NCBI GenBank assembly: GCA_002069705.1
Contig: MWBV01000006.1
Span: 1 to 32,553 of the forward strand
Direction: 5' to 3'
DNA: 32,553 bases
Source: Candidatus Diapherotrites archaeon ADurb.Bin253
GTDB lineage: Archaea > Nanobdellota > Nanobdellia > Pacearchaeales > GW2011-AR1
Shown: piece by piece, positions 1 through 9,864 of the stretch
Layout of the letters: every line of letters begins with the position of its first letter
Position numbering within the stretch: the first letter of the stretch is position 1
Program-made: the position numbers and the translations under genes
The notes under the pieces: model-generated
What the model saw: the letters and a program-made list of their open reading frames with translations, nothing else
What the model was told of the DNA's origin: nothing
Databases searched by the model: none

Positions 1-675
1 TCCACAAGTAACTTCCTGATAGCAATTATTTAACATTTTTCCACACTCTCTATCTCCACATGGGTCTTCAGGTATGCACCTTTGTGTGCATCCTGGAATT
101 TTTTCAACTATTCTGATTTCTTTGCAACTCGCAATTACAATTTTTCCTTTATCTTTCTTCCAGACTATTGGAACTATTTCAAGAGTGTATATTGGTTTTG
201 GAACTCCAACCATAGTGTATCTTTCAGTTTCTACTTCTCCAGGTAAAAAATCATTTTCTTGAGTTAAACGAGGGTCTTCAGGGTCAATTCCTAATTTTAT
301 TCCATTTATACCTAATTGATGTAACATAGGGCTAAATTCATCTGTATTATTTCTAGAAATATCTACTGTTGCTATTTGCTTTTCTGGATTATCTTTAACA
401 TAAACAAAATATCCTCCTATTGAGAATTGCCCTGTATTTTTAAGTTCAAAAGTTAATACATCATTATCACAATCATAATTTAAACTTGTTATCATAAGTG
501 AAGATTCATCTGGACACATTCCATGAGGGTCTTGAGGTGTGTAGGTTTTCTGCCATTTATAAACAATAACTCCCATTACAGCAGCAATTACAATTAACAG
601 AACATATCCTATTATCACACTCATTGCTTTTTTTGAAATTTTTTTCTTTCTATTCCCTTTACCCAGTGTAGACAT
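1..675 (-). CDS. Pilin-like secreted protein with Cys-rich C-terminus (3' end outside window)
   Basis: The frame is open from an ATG at 675 to base 1 (225 codons, no stop), so the gene is cut by the window edge. Residues 1-17 are very basic, with KKISKKA just before a hydrophobic helix (about residues 18-40, SVIIGYVLLIVIAAVMGVIV). This is the layout of an archaeal class III (type IV pilin) signal peptide cut by a prepilin peptidase. A beta-rich domain follows, then a Cys-rich stretch at the end (CTQRC, DPCGDREC, NNCYQEVTC). The start is fixed by a strong Shine-Dalgarno GGAGGTGA at 681-688, 5 nt from the ATG and inside the preceding gene. The two genes overlap by 17 nt, so translation is probably coupled. 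It could be a surface pilus subunit or a pilin-like adhesin. The family is inferred from the N-terminus only. Confidence 0.8.
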   Translation of the reverse strand, partial: MSTLGKGNRKKKISKKAMSVIIGYVLLIVIAAVMGVIVYKWQKTYTPQDPHGMCPDESSLMITSLNYDCDNDVLTFELKNTGQFSIGGYFVYVKDNPEKQIATVDISRNNTDEFSPMLHQLGINGIKLGIDPEDPRLTQENDFLPGEVETERYTMVGVPKPIYTLEIVPIVWKKDKGKIVIASCKEIRIVEKIPGCTQRCIPEDPCGDRECGKMLNNCYQEVTCG

Positions 676-1129
676 ATCTTTCACCTCCTTTGTCATAAAT
701 AATCACAAAATAAAAGTTTTTCCCTTCTTCTTTTGGAAAAGAGTAAGTCTTTTCATCCAGATTAAATTCAATTGTTTTAGGACCTACAAATAATCTGTCA
801 TTTAAAATTATTTTTTGGTTTCCATTAAACATATATGCTTCTTTAACAGGTGTTGCAGGATTATTATCAACAACAATATAATAGATTTCTTTATCTCTTG
901 CATAATCAGAGTATCTCATTGAGAAATCATCAAGAACTTCTTTATCATTTTTTAATTCATAATCCAGAACATATTCAGCCTCTATTTTTAACTCTTTTGC
1001 AATTTCTTCTGCTTCATATGAAACATTTTTTGTAGAATAATTTGCTAAATATGCAAGACTTATTAGAATCCCTGAAATTATTATTGCTGCAATTAAGTAA
1101 AATTGACCTCTTTTATCCCCTTTTTTCAT
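659..1129 (-). CDS. Pilin-like protein with class III signal peptide
   Basis: 156 aa. The N-terminus is short and basic (MKKGDKRGQ) and runs into a hydrophobic helix at about 9-29 (FYLIAAIIISGILISLAYLA), as expected for an archaeal type IV pilin-like protein anchored by its N-terminal helix. The rest is a mixed helix/beta domain without cysteines. It begins 16 nt after the stop of the tryptophanyl-tRNA synthetase gene and ends inside the next pilin-like gene, so the three probably form one transcript. The two pilin-like proteins differ: only the downstream one has a Cys-rich tail. I infer a minor pilin or pseudopilin role. A simple membrane-anchored protein is the alternative. Confidence 0.75.
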   Translation of the reverse strand: MKKGDKRGQFYLIAAIIISGILISLAYLANYSTKNVSYEAEEIAKELKIEAEYVLDYELKNDKEVLDDFSMRYSDYARDKEIYYIVVDNNPATPVKEAYMFNGNQKIILNDRLFVGPKTIEFNLDEKTYSFPKEEGKNFYFVIIYDKGGERYVYTG

Positions 1130-1145
1130 TTGTATACAATGTTTC

Positions 1146-2282
1146 TTATGTTTTTAAAATATACTGAGAAACAAGTTTTTTGGCTTTTTTCCTTCTTTCC
1201 TGATGTTCTCCCAAAAATTTGTTTATTTTTTCTATAGTATATTTTTTTAATTCACCTGTAGATAATTTTCCTGATTTGTAATCTTTCTCTATTTGTGCAA
1301 GTTTTTTATCATCTTCTTCAAAAAAATGTTTAAGATACTGGAAAGAAACATCAATTTCAGGATTTCCCCCAAGTTTTCTGTGTTCTTCAATTGTATCTCT
1401 TCCTCCTGAAAATGCATATTTGTTTATTTTGTTTTTAACTTCAGCAGGATTGTCAGTTGATAAGATACTTTTAACACCTTCACTGCTACTGCTCATCTTT
1501 CCACTAAAACCAGTGAGTGGAGGTAAAAAAGAACATTGTATGCTTGCAGGCTTATAATATCCTAATTTTGGAAGTATATCTCGTGTTATTCTGAAATGAG
1601 GGTCTTGGTCAATTGCATGAGGAATCAAGCAAGGAATGTTTTTCTTTTTCAGAATAGAAGGAAGAATTGCAGGAACAGCCTGCATTGCTGTATAGAAAAT
1701 GCTTCCAATATTATTGCTGTCATTAAACCCAAAACTTGATTTTATTGTTGAGAAAGTTATTTTCTTTGCTATTTTAACTGCTTCAGGATACATTATTCCT
1801 GCATGTTTGGTATCAATAATAAAATGAGTTTTTTTAGGATTAAATCCTATTGCTGCAACATCCAGCATATTTTCTTCTGTCCATTTTTGGACTTCTTCAT
1901 AACTTAAATCTTTATACAAAAATTTCTCATCATCTGTAAACTGAAAATATAATTCACAATCAAATTTATCTTGCAACCATTTTGTGAAATACCAAACCAT
2001 TAAATGTCCTATATGAATTGGTCCTGAAGGTCCACATCCAGTATAAATAAAAAATTTGTTGCCTTTTTCATATTCTCCAAGCAACCATTTTAAATCTCTT
2101 CCAGCAAAGAAGATTCCTCTTCTTAACATAGGATGAAGTTCATTCTTTGTGTGCTTCTTTATTTTCTTAAGAATATCCTCATCAATCTTTTCTAAACCAA
2201 ATTCATTAATTAATCTCCCATAATCTACATTTCCTTTAACTTCATAAGGATTAACAGTCATATTGCTTTTCTTCTCACCCAT
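1146..2282 (-). CDS. trpS: Tryptophan--tRNA ligase
   Basis: 378 aa, full length for an archaeal/eukaryal type class Ic synthetase. It charges tRNA-Trp with tryptophan using ATP in the cytoplasm. The Rossmann-fold signature HIGH is at residues 90-93 within CGPSGPIHIGHLMVW, and KMSSS is at 262-266 within GFSGKMSSSSEG. The family segment PHAIDQDPHFRITRD is at 221-235. The C-terminal half is the helical anticodon-binding region, ending in a Lys-rich tail. The upstream sequence has a TTTAAATA-type TATA box but no good RBS. Two pilin-like genes follow at once on the same strand, an unusual pairing of a housekeeping enzyme with surface-appendage genes. Identification is secure. Confidence 0.97.
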   Translation of the reverse strand: MGEKKSNMTVNPYEVKGNVDYGRLINEFGLEKIDEDILKKIKKHTKNELHPMLRRGIFFAGRDLKWLLGEYEKGNKFFIYTGCGPSGPIHIGHLMVWYFTKWLQDKFDCELYFQFTDDEKFLYKDLSYEEVQKWTEENMLDVAAIGFNPKKTHFIIDTKHAGIMYPEAVKIAKKITFSTIKSSFGFNDSNNIGSIFYTAMQAVPAILPSILKKKNIPCLIPHAIDQDPHFRITRDILPKLGYYKPASIQCSFLPPLTGFSGKMSSSSEGVKSILSTDNPAEVKNKINKYAFSGGRDTIEEHRKLGGNPEIDVSFQYLKHFFEEDDKKLAQIEKDYKSGKLSTGELKKYTIEKINKFLGEHQERRKKAKKLVSQYILKT

Positions 2283-2337
2283 CCTTATAAATAATAAGAA
2301 CTAATTTATTAATGTTTTTATTTAAAGAAAAATTGAT

Positions 2338-2625
2338 TTAATCGATGTCTTGTTTCATTTTTTCTTCTAATTCTTTTATTTTCTTTTCTATGCTTGGAGT
2401 TTCCTTTTTTTCTGATTCTAAATTAAAATTATTTAATATAGATGTAATATTTGAAAGTTCAGTAGAAACACTCTCTTTAAGATATTTTGAAGTTAAATTG
2501 CTTCTCTTATAATCTAATTGTTGAGAAGCCAGTGCCAGATACTTTGTAATATTATCTAAACTTCTATAAATACTATTTAAGTTTCTTAGCATCTCTTCTT
2601 CATCATATGTTACATATTTTTTCAT
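2338..2625 (-). CDS. Small coiled-coil protein, unknown function
   Basis: 95 aa, highly charged and almost all helical. There is no signal peptide or membrane segment. The last 25 residues (KKIKELEEKMKQ) form a short coiled coil, and the middle is Ser/Asn/Leu rich. It lies between the SRP RNA and the tryptophanyl-tRNA synthetase gene, on the same strand as both, and is probably a separate unit. I do not recognise the family. Confidence 0.6.
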   Translation of the reverse strand: MKKYVTYDEEEMLRNLNSIYRSLDNITKYLALASQQLDYKRSNLTSKYLKESVSTELSNITSILNNFNLESEKKETPSIEKKIKELEEKMKQDID

Positions 2626-2763
2626 GTCTTCCCAAACTATTTTTTATTTATAAGCATTATAGTCGTAAAAAGTATATTTTATCAAATATATGCAAGATTA
2701 ATTTTTATCAATAATTAAATATCTCTTCATCTAATCACAAAATTATTTTAGAATAATTTCAGT

Positions 2764-3021
2764 GTAGACAAGTGGTTAGCTACTAAGGGCCTCAAAGAAT
2801 TGCCTTCATTCTTCCTCAGCTCTGCAACCCGCTAAGCATTCCAATAGGTGTTTAGGGCTGCTCCGATCAAGGCCTGACCCAGTTCGCATCTACGAAATCA
2901 AAACGGACAAAGCGTCAACGTAGGAACCAAGATTCCTTGACACGCTTATCACGCCCCACTCGTAGTCTGCCATAAAGCCCGTTTGCAAGCAGCGGAGGGC
3001 TAACCCGCCGACATAGTCTAC
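2764..3021 (-). ncRNA. Archaeal signal recognition particle RNA (7S RNA)
   Basis: About 258 nt, markedly richer in G+C than its surroundings. The minus-strand 5' end GTAGAC (3016-3021) pairs with the 3' end GTCTAC (2764-2769), forming archaeal helix 1. The 5' part contains GGCGGGTTAGCCC and CGCTGCTTGCAAACGGGC, consistent with the Alu domain. The S domain has the helix 8 core GCGAACTGGGTCAGG followed by GGAGCAGCCCTAA, which binds the SRP54 M domain. The tip of helix 8 differs from the usual GNRA tetraloop (see findings). With SRP54 and SRP19 this RNA targets secreted and membrane proteins, relevant here given the many signal-peptide proteins nearby. The ends are set by the helix 1 pairing and may be off by a few nt. 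Confidence 0.93.
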
Positions 3022-3041
3022 AAAAATTCAAGATAATTATC

Positions 3042-3049
3042 ATTTAAAT
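3042..3049 (-). promoter_or_regulatory. TATA box of the SRP RNA gene
   Basis: ATTTAAAT lies 21-28 bp upstream of the inferred RNA 5' end at 3021, with an A-rich BRE-like stretch just upstream. The spacing fits an archaeal TBP/TFB promoter. Confidence 0.6.
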
Positions 3050-3074
3050 TACTTTTGGTTTGATTCTTTCAAGA

Positions 3075-3344
3075 TTAATTCAATTCTGGATAAGGTAATC
3101 CATAGAATACAAAAGCTTGGTAATATCTGGCATACTCCATTTCATAACACAAAATATAATCTTTTATCATATCTGTAAGTTCCTTCTTTTTTTTATCTGA
3201 TGCATCAAGTTTACTTATTTCTTTTTGATATAATTCTGCTATTTTGTGTTCAAGTTTTCTTCCTGCAGGAGAAAAATCCAATTTTCTGAATTCTTGCTCC
3301 CAAAATCTTTCATATTCATCATCCCAAAATCCCTCATCATCCAT
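3075..3344 (-). CDS. Small acidic protein, unknown function
   Basis: 89 aa, rich in Asp, Glu and aromatic residues (MDDEGFWDDEYERFWEQEF at the start). It is predicted helical, with no signal peptide or membrane helix. The middle is Lys rich (DASDKKKKELTDMIKDY) and the tail is Tyr rich (YEMEYARYYQAF). It lies between the SRP RNA promoter and a Cys-rich surface gene. I recognise no family; the reading frame is intact and the composition looks like a real protein. Confidence 0.55.
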   Translation of the reverse strand: MDDEGFWDDEYERFWEQEFRKLDFSPAGRKLEHKIAELYQKEISKLDASDKKKKELTDMIKDYILCYEMEYARYYQAFVFYGLPYPELN

Positions 3345-3378
3345 AAATAAATCTAGAAAACTACCTATATATTTTTTT

Positions 3379-4158
3379 CTAAGGGAGTAATTTTATTACA
3401 ATTCCTAAAAGAATAAAGAATATTATTAATTGAATTAATATCCAGACATTTCTAACAGATTTATTTTCTAAATAAACAGGAGAAAGGATTTCATCAACGC
3501 AGGAAGTTGTTTCAATTGGTTTATTGTAAGAATAAGAACATCTGTTCTCATCAATACATTTTCTTGTTGTTGTTCCATGAACACACTCTCCCCAAGAAGA
3601 GCATTTCCAGTTTGGTTCACAATATTGGACAAAGTGATTCTTTTTTATTACTTTTTCACCATATCCTTCTTCTTTTTCAATAAAACAGACTTTAGAACAT
3701 CCATCAAAATTCTTTGTGTTTCCATCATCACACTCTTCTCCTTCCTCTATTATTCCATTTCCACAATTCTCATTTAAATTACATTCTCCAACAGGACAAC
3801 TATAACAATACTTATTCTCTGAGGTTGGACACTCTCCACAATCTTCAGGACAAGTTGCACAGTTTTCTCCTTCAGATGGACTACATATACCATCTCCACA
3901 GAATTTAATTATAGGACAATCCCCACAATCACAAGGACAATTAAATACTGTTTCATAATTATTACATATCATATCTCCACAGAATTCAATTTTACAAAGA
4001 GCAGAACATCCATCTCCATCAATATTATTTCCATCATCACATTCTTCTCCTTCCTCCAATATCCCATTTCCACATACAGAAGTAGCATAAACACTTCCTA
4101 ATACCATAAGTAGTGCAAATGCAAAAAATATGAGTATATTTTCCCTTTTTCTCACCAT
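3379..4158 (-). CDS. Secreted Cys-rich membrane-anchored protein with ECDDGN repeats and a TSP1-like module
   Basis: 259 aa. A signal peptide (residues 1-25) is followed by Cys-rich repeats of the Myxococcus disulfide-repeat/DUF4215 type, with two EECDDGN copies. Other CGD/CxxC units (FCGDGICSPSEGENC) lie between them. Residues about 178-220 (EPNWKCSSWGECVHGTTTRKC) match a thrombospondin type 1-like module. A C-terminal membrane helix (about 235-257) with a short tail anchors it. These modules are known from extracellular, disulfide-stabilised proteins. A TATA-like TTTTAAG about 25 bp upstream suggests its own near-leaderless promoter. It follows the 1345-aa surface protein and repeats modules seen in the 619-aa and 1158-aa proteins, so it probably belongs to the same envelope set. 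An adhesin or surface-binding role is inference. Confidence 0.85.
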   Translation of the reverse strand: MVRKRENILIFFAFALLMVLGSVYATSVCGNGILEEGEECDDGNNIDGDGCSALCKIEFCGDMICNNYETVFNCPCDCGDCPIIKFCGDGICSPSEGENCATCPEDCGECPTSENKYCYSCPVGECNLNENCGNGIIEEGEECDDGNTKNFDGCSKVCFIEKEEGYGEKVIKKNHFVQYCEPNWKCSSWGECVHGTTTRKCIDENRCSYSYNKPIETTSCVDEILSPVYLENKSVRNVWILIQLIIFFILLGIVIKLLP

Positions 4159-4226
4159 AAAATTCTATAGTTAAAACCACTTAAAAGCATATGGGTTATA
4201 AAGAAGATAAGTTATTTTACTTGTAT

Positions 4227-7200
4227 TCAGTAAGGATTTTTTCGTATATATACAATTAAAACAAATACAATAATTATAACAGCAGCAAGGACAATTGAAA
4301 GTAAAATCCATTGGTATCTCTCTGCATTTAATGGTTTCTTTGCTCCTTGCCTATCAAATTCAACTTTAAGCTGAGGATTATATTCTTTTGAAGGTTTTTC
4401 CTTTATTCCTAAATTAACTGAACTTGTAGTTGGGAATAATCTTAAACTCTTTGTATTGCTTGTACTCTTAAGAACAACAGGAGTTTTAGTTGTTGTGCTT
4501 GAATCACTTGTTGAACCTAAATTTAATGGTTTTCCAGAAGAACCACTTGCACTGCCCGCAATTACAATATTTCCATTTAAATTAATAGGAGCATTTTGTG
4601 TTATAATCTCTTTCTTTGTTCCTGAAACTATTTCAAATTTTTCTGTTTTACTGTCTTCTCCATCTTTGTATATAACTGTTGCTTTAATTTCATACTCTCC
4701 ATAAGAAGCTTGCTGAGGGATGGAAATGTAGAAAGTTTTTGTTTCTTTGTTATCATCACCATATTTCTCTATTTCTATCTCCTCGCTCTTCTCAAGTATA
4801 TTTAACGAAGGTATTTCAACAATTATGCGAATATCTTCGTCTCCTCTTCCCAGGTTCTCCGCTTTAATCCTTACTTCTATTTCATCACCTGGAGAAGCAC
4901 TCTCTCTATTAAGAGTCATTTCACTTATAACAACCTCATGCTTCTTCCTTTTAACATCTATTTCAACATAATTTGAATTGCATTCTCCATCTTCACTCTC
5001 AACATAAACATAAATTGCAAAGTCTTTACTCCCAACATCTGTTGGTATTTTGAATTCAAACTCAATTTCCCCAGATTTTCCTCTATCAATATCTAAACTC
5101 TTTTCAATAGATTCAATGCTTTCCTCTTCTTCTACATCATAAAGGTGTATTTCAACATCAAAATCCACATCATCTTTTAATCTATTCTTCAACCTTATTT
5201 TTCCTTTTATTACTTCTCCTATTTCAAAATTATCTCCTTTACTAGGTTCTTTTATTGTTATTTCAATTAAATCATCTCTATCTTTAGATGAGCATGTTTC
5301 AGCATCAGAGAATTTAGGAGGTTCTTTTGTGTTTCCAACTAATATTGTTATTTCTTCAGAATCTTTTAATCCAGTATTATCTTCTGCAGTAAATTCAATC
5401 TTGTATGAACCAGATTGATTGTAATTCGGTATCCAAGTGAATGTTCCTTTTCCATCTCCATTATCAACAAAACTCGCTCCTTCAGGTAATTTGTTGGTGT
5501 ATAATGTTATTGGGTCTTTATCTTGGTCTGTAGCACTCACAATAAATTTGAGTTCATTACCTTCACTTGTAACTTTATTTCCTATTTTGTTTAATACAGG
5601 ATTATCTGGAGCACTTATATTAATCACCCAATCCTCTGTAGCTGTATTTGTGTTTGAGCCATCATCACATTTAATATTCCAACTATATATTCCATCCTGA
5701 AGATAATCAATGTAAAAGCTTCCAAGAGTATCATTCTCAAATTTAGAAGTTTCAAGAATTCTATCATTAACAATAATACTACACTTAATTTCTTCAGCCA
5801 TATTGTCTCTTACATAAAACTCAAACAGAACTTCTCTGTTCTCTGTGAAAAGTGTGTTTTCAACAGGAGAATCAAGTTCAACTTCGGGTTTTGTTACATC
5901 ATCTAAATTAGAAACACCTTTAGTAGGATAGTATAATATTTCCCAATTATCTGAACCATCAGGTATTCTTGCAAGACTTACAATGGAATTAAACCCACTA
6001 TTGAAATTTTCATATTCAACTCTGTTTACAATTATATTACTACATCTTAATTCAATATATCCACTATTTTGCAATGCATTCCATCCAAATGCAGCAAATC
6101 CTTTATTGTTTAATCTTCCATACATCTCTAATTCTTCAATCCCATTTGAAATAAAGCAATTATTCATGCTAAATGGAATTTCTTCTGGATTATACAATTC
6201 AACCCATCCTTCACTTCCTGTTACAATTTCATTTATGACAATTTTTTGCATTACATTGACTTTAACTGTCTTATATCCATAATCCTCTCCATCATAAGCT
6301 CCTATTAAAAATTCATAAATTCCAAATTCTTCTTCAGTTGTCTCCCATTCAAAATTATTTTCATCAGATACAAATCTTGAATCATTTATTTCATATGTAA
6401 TTTCATCTCCTTCAATATCACTTGCAAATACACTAAAGCTTAGAGTATCTCCTGCAAGCACAAATTGCTCTTCTATATCTTCTATTATAGGTGCATCATT
6501 AACTGAATTAACCTTTACAATAAATTTCAATTCAACTTGAAATTCTTCATCATTAACTATAATTTCAACTTCTTCTTCACCATACCAGTTTTCTTTAGGA
6601 ATTATTGATATTGAAAATAAATCTTCACTTAATTGGAGAGTTATATGTGAAGTGTTCTCAAAAGAATACTCCAATTCACTGTCAGGGTCATAAACTAATC
6701 CTTCTAAGATTAATTCATAAACTCCATCTTCATACATATTTATTACTTCAATATTCCCAAGAATAACAGGAGCATCATTTACAGGTAAAACTCTTAATGT
6801 TATGTTATTGCTGTAAACTACATTTAGCCCATCAGTAACTTTGAATATTATCCAATCTTCTCCAGACCAATCTTTTTTAGATTTAAAGTGTGCAACACCC
6901 CCTTCTATCTTTTCAAGTATTATATTTGAGTTGTCTGAACTCTCTGAAAACAAATAATATAATTTATCTCCATCTAAATCATAGAAATACTCTGTTAAAT
7001 CTAATGTGTGAGTAGTATCTTCATCCCATTCTTGTTCAGGTATATCCATAATTAATTCAGGAGCTTTGTTTCTATTCCAGACTTTAACACTAAACCTCTT
7101 GCTTGAAGTTAATTCTCCGTCGCTGGTTAAGACAAAGAAACTATAATCTCCTTCATCTTCATATCCTGTTTGCCAACTAAAATGAGTTGGGTCTTCTTCA

Positions 7201-8264
7201 TCCTGCACAAATCTTGAATCATTTATTTCATAGGTTATTTCATCTTCTTCAGCATCATATGCGATTATGTAAACTTCTACAATCTCACCCTCATGAACAG
7301 AAATTTTAGATATTGGCTCTATTATAGGAGCATCATTAACGCAATTCATATAAGGGTCACTTGAACCAGGATTAATCAATGGATTATCATCATCACAATC
7401 ATCTCCTCCAGCAATAACAGCAATAAATCCATCTCCATCTAAATCATTTAAATCACTTCCATCACAATCTTGGTCAATTCCATCATACGGTATTTCTTCT
7501 GCATCTGGATTTATATTTGGGTCTTTATCATTGCAATCTTCATCACTGAAAAAACCATCTCCATCTCTATCTTCTCCACCCATAGCCCACTCAATTGAAT
7601 TGTAAATTATTTCTTCTGCATCTGGAGTCAATAAATTTGTTTCTGTAAACCCAATAAACACTCCTCTTGCATTTGAAACCTGTCCTCCTCTTAATGCAGA
7701 ACCATTATTTATTGCTGCAACAATAGCTCCATTAAAATAATTTGGTTTATCTGTAACCATTACTTCAAGTCCTGGTGCAGGATAAAATCTTGAAATATAT
7801 TTTAATCTGTAAGAAATCATAACATTATCTTTATAATAAGGTATGAAAGCATCAGGAACATTCTGCGTTATTAAACTTTCAGAATCTCTAACATATATTT
7901 CACTTGGGTAATTTGAAGCTTTTGTTGAAACACTTCTCCCTGTCCATCCCCAGGTTCCAAGATGATAACTGTTAAATATAACTGAATTTTTTTGATTAAC
8001 AGGAATAAGTGAAGGATTGTTGAAATTTCCCTCTCCTACAATTATGACACTATACTTTGAAAAATCAATTAATGATAAATCATTCTGATAAATAACATCA
8101 TAAGTATAATTTGCATTATTCAATATATTAATTATTGCAGGATCAGTATAGCTTGCACCTCTGGTTATGTATGCAATATCTTTTGCTACAACACTTCCTA
8201 TTGTTACGAACATTAAGAATACTACTACGAGGCTTAAGAGGACTTTGTGTTTTCTATTTTTCAT
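4227..8264 (-). CDS. Giant multidomain cell-surface protein (MopE-like, cadherin-like, lamin-tail and CARDB-like domains)
   Basis: 1345 aa. Visible parts in order: signal peptide (1-27); an alpha/beta domain (about 28-228) reminiscent of ThuA/glutamine-amidotransferase-like folds; two DxDGDG..CND/CDG metal-binding repeats (about 232-300, MopE type); four cadherin/Ig-like repeats marked by NDAPIIE and [14 protein letters not shown] (about 310-670); a lamin-tail-like domain starting [17 protein letters not shown] (about 675-775). Further Ig-like and putative-Ig repeats follow ([17 protein letters not shown]), then a CARDB-like domain ([21 protein letters not shown]), a Ser/Thr-rich stalk and a C-terminal membrane helix ending KNPY. 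It starts 2 nt after the stop of the 203-aa gene, so the two are co-transcribed. Architecture points to a large calcium-stabilised adhesin or envelope protein. Domain limits are approximate. Confidence 0.88.
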   Translation of the reverse strand: MKNRKHKVLLSLVVVFLMFVTIGSVVAKDIAYITRGASYTDPAIINILNNANYTYDVIYQNDLSLIDFSKYSVIIVGEGNFNNPSLIPVNQKNSVIFNSYHLGTWGWTGRSVSTKASNYPSEIYVRDSESLITQNVPDAFIPYYKDNVMISYRLKYISRFYPAPGLEVMVTDKPNYFNGAIVAAINNGSALRGGQVSNARGVFIGFTETNLLTPDAEEIIYNSIEWAMGGEDRDGDGFFSDEDCNDKDPNINPDAEEIPYDGIDQDCDGSDLNDLDGDGFIAVIAGGDDCDDDNPLINPGSSDPYMNCVNDAPIIEPISKISVHEGEIVEVYIIAYDAEEDEITYEINDSRFVQDEEDPTHFSWQTGYEDEGDYSFFVLTSDGELTSSKRFSVKVWNRNKAPELIMDIPEQEWDEDTTHTLDLTEYFYDLDGDKLYYLFSESSDNSNIILEKIEGGVAHFKSKKDWSGEDWIIFKVTDGLNVVYSNNITLRVLPVNDAPVILGNIEVINMYEDGVYELILEGLVYDPDSELEYSFENTSHITLQLSEDLFSISIIPKENWYGEEEVEIIVNDEEFQVELKFIVKVNSVNDAPIIEDIEEQFVLAGDTLSFSVFASDIEGDEITYEINDSRFVSDENNFEWETTEEEFGIYEFLIGAYDGEDYGYKTVKVNVMQKIVINEIVTGSEGWVELYNPEEIPFSMNNCFISNGIEELEMYGRLNNKGFAAFGWNALQNSGYIELRCSNIIVNRVEYENFNSGFNSIVSLARIPDGSDNWEILYYPTKGVSNLDDVTKPEVELDSPVENTLFTENREVLFEFYVRDNMAEEIKCSIIVNDRILETSKFENDTLGSFYIDYLQDGIYSWNIKCDDGSNTNTATEDWVINISAPDNPVLNKIGNKVTSEGNELKFIVSATDQDKDPITLYTNKLPEGASFVDNGDGKGTFTWIPNYNQSGSYKIEFTAEDNTGLKDSEEITILVGNTKEPPKFSDAETCSSKDRDDLIEITIKEPSKGDNFEIGEVIKGKIRLKNRLKDDVDFDVEIHLYDVEEEESIESIEKSLDIDRGKSGEIEFEFKIPTDVGSKDFAIYVYVESEDGECNSNYVEIDVKRKKHEVVISEMTLNRESASPGDEIEVRIKAENLGRGDEDIRIIVEIPSLNILEKSEEIEIEKYGDDNKETKTFYISIPQQASYGEYEIKATVIYKDGEDSKTEKFEIVSGTKKEIITQNAPINLNGNIVIAGSASGSSGKPLNLGSTSDSSTTTKTPVVLKSTSNTKSLRLFPTTSSVNLGIKEKPSKEYNPQLKVEFDRQGAKKPLNAERYQWILLSIVLAAVIIIVFVLIVYIRKNPY

Positions 8265-8266
8265 TC

Positions 8267-8878
8267 TTATTTTCTTCTTACTTTTCTTTTACTTTTCTTC
8301 CTCTTTTTACCCCAAATGTAAATTAATATTAACAATACTACAAATAATATTAGTGTGTTTATTCCAAATATTTTGACTAATTTTGAAGGATTTGTCTGTT
8401 CCCTAGGGTTTTCTGGATTTGTTTCTTCCTGACTCTCTTTAGGTTCTTCTTTTTCTTTATATCCTTGGTCTTTCTTTGCAATAACTATAATTGTTGAAGA
8501 TAATACAACTCCTGCTTCCTTTCCTTCAACGGGTTTAAAGAAAACATTAACTCTCCCTTCATAGGTTCCTTCTTTTTTTACTTTTATTGTTATCTCAGCT
8601 TTTTTACTCTCCCCTGCTTCTAAAATAAATGTTTCATCAACTAATTCAATAAATTTAGAAGCATTTGAATCTAATCTAAGAGTTATATTTACAGGAATAC
8701 TATTAACATTGTTTACAAGAATTGTTTTTGGTATAACTGTGTTTGTCCAACCATTAACTTCCGGATAGAGTACCATCCTTCCATTTCCAATAGAGCCAGT
8801 AACTGCAGAAATCATTGTAATTCCTGTCATCAAAACTACAATTGCAAATGCAAACACCAGTGTTTTTTTATTTCTCAT
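8267..8878 (-). CDS. Membrane-anchored surface protein with an Ig-like domain
   Basis: 203 aa. A signal peptide (about 1-25) leads into a beta-rich domain (about 35-135, [16 protein letters not shown].. and [13 protein letters not shown]..) like the NPCBM-associated/COG1470-type Ig folds of archaeal surface proteins. A Glu/Pro/Asn-rich linker, one membrane helix (about 170-189) and a very basic tail ([13 protein letters not shown]) follow. It is the first gene of an operon with the 1345-aa protein and probably helps present or anchor it. A TATA box (TTTAAATA) 23 nt upstream indicates a nearly leaderless mRNA, and just upstream of that is an element shared with the 353-aa gene's promoter. Confidence 0.8.
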   Translation of the reverse strand: MRNKKTLVFAFAIVVLMTGITMISAVTGSIGNGRMVLYPEVNGWTNTVIPKTILVNNVNSIPVNITLRLDSNASKFIELVDETFILEAGESKKAEITIKVKKEGTYEGRVNVFFKPVEGKEAGVVLSSTIIVIAKKDQGYKEKEEPKESQEETNPENPREQTNPSKLVKIFGINTLILFVVLLILIYIWGKKRKKSKRKVRRK

Positions 8879-8901
8879 GTGACACTTTAGAATGAATACA
8901 C

Positions 8902-8947
8902 TATTTAAAGATTGTTGTCGTCGAGAAACTTATTATTTGTTATTACT
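8902..8947 (-). promoter_or_regulatory. Promoter with an upstream element shared with the 353-aa surface gene
   Basis: The TATA box TTTAAATA is at 8902-8909. Immediately upstream is ATTGTTGTCGTCGAGAAA (plus strand 8911-8928), identical to 17811-17828. A looser shared tract continues to about 8947 (TATTTGTTATTACTT against TTTTGTTGTTACTT). The TATA abuts the element in both promoters, as expected for a BRE plus an activator site. Confidence 0.65.
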
Positions 8948-8961
8948 TTTTTTTAATGAAT

Positions 8962-9840
8962 TTATCTTTTTTTCTTTTTTCTTGCAGATTCTAAGTCCTT
9001 TTTAGGGCTCTCTTTAACACTATTCTTCATCTCAAAGTAAAAGTTCTTTAAGAATAATATAAACATAGGTGTTACAACCAATGCAATTACAAAATCATAA
9101 ATTAAATTCAATGTAAGTGAACCTAAAAGCAATCCTAAAGAGATATTAGATGAGGAAATTGTTTTTAGTAAAACTGGAATACCTATTGGAAGTTTAATAA
9201 TTGATAATATTAGCACAAAAGCCAAAGTTACAAGTCCAAAAAGTATCATATATCCAAAAGTTTTCCACCATCTTTTTTTCACTATCCTTTTACTTTCTTT
9301 AAGAGAATCTATTATCTTCTGTTTTTTCTCCAAGAAAACATATGCTGCAAAAACCCAGTAAACTGCAAAAATAACTCCAGGTATTATAAGTAAAAGAAAC
9401 AAAAGCATAATAAATATAGTTACTACAATAGTAAATCCGAAGTATCTCCAGTAATTACTTTTTCCATTTTCAAGTATTTCTTTGTAAGAGAATTTATCTT
9501 TTTTAAGTGAAACTGCTATTAAACCCACACCTACAAATAAAGCTAAGAAAAAATAAACAATATTCAAACTAATTGAAACAATATCATAATAAATAGGTAA
9601 CTTTATGGTTCCTTGATTATATTGTCCAATCAAAAGAGGATTAGACATTATATTGAAAATTCTTTCATCTGTAATCAATGTAATTGAATTAAATAAAAAA
9701 GCAAGAACAAGTATTATTCCAAGAAAAATTAAAACAAGTTTTAATATTGGTTTGAAATTTCTTTTATATTCATTAACACTTTTATCAAACAAACTTCCGA
9801 ATGTGAACTTATCTTCACTCCCTCTCTTTTGTTTTTCCAT
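8962..9840 (-). CDS. Multi-pass integral membrane protein
   Basis: About 292 aa from the ATG at 9840. A TTG at 9855 is in frame, but the TATA box at 9865-9872 would place the transcript start at about the ATG, so I prefer 9840. The protein has a basic N-terminal tail (MEKQKRGSEDKFTFGSLFDKSVNEYKRNFK). About six hydrophobic helices follow, paired around a basic loop (KKQKIIDSLKESKRIVKKRWWKTFGY), and it ends in a Lys/Arg-rich cytoplasmic tail. The FxxxFxxxxxxYKRNF start and the helix pattern resemble the membrane domain of glycerophosphodiester phosphodiesterase-like and related archaeal proteins, but no catalytic domain is present. It sits inside the surface-protein locus with its own promoter. 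Its function is unknown. Confidence 0.75.
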   Translation of the reverse strand: MEKQKRGSEDKFTFGSLFDKSVNEYKRNFKPILKLVLIFLGIILVLAFLFNSITLITDERIFNIMSNPLLIGQYNQGTIKLPIYYDIVSISLNIVYFFLALFVGVGLIAVSLKKDKFSYKEILENGKSNYWRYFGFTIVVTIFIMLLFLLLIIPGVIFAVYWVFAAYVFLEKKQKIIDSLKESKRIVKKRWWKTFGYMILFGLVTLAFVLILSIIKLPIGIPVLLKTISSSNISLGLLLGSLTLNLIYDFVIALVVTPMFILFLKNFYFEMKNSVKESPKKDLESARKKKKR

Positions 9841-9864
9841 ATGTAAAAATAACAAAATATGTTT

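Noticed and set aside
9841-9855. TTG start at 9855 for the multi-pass membrane protein
   Set aside because: The TATA box position predicts a transcript starting at about the ATG at 9840, and there is no RBS for the TTG.
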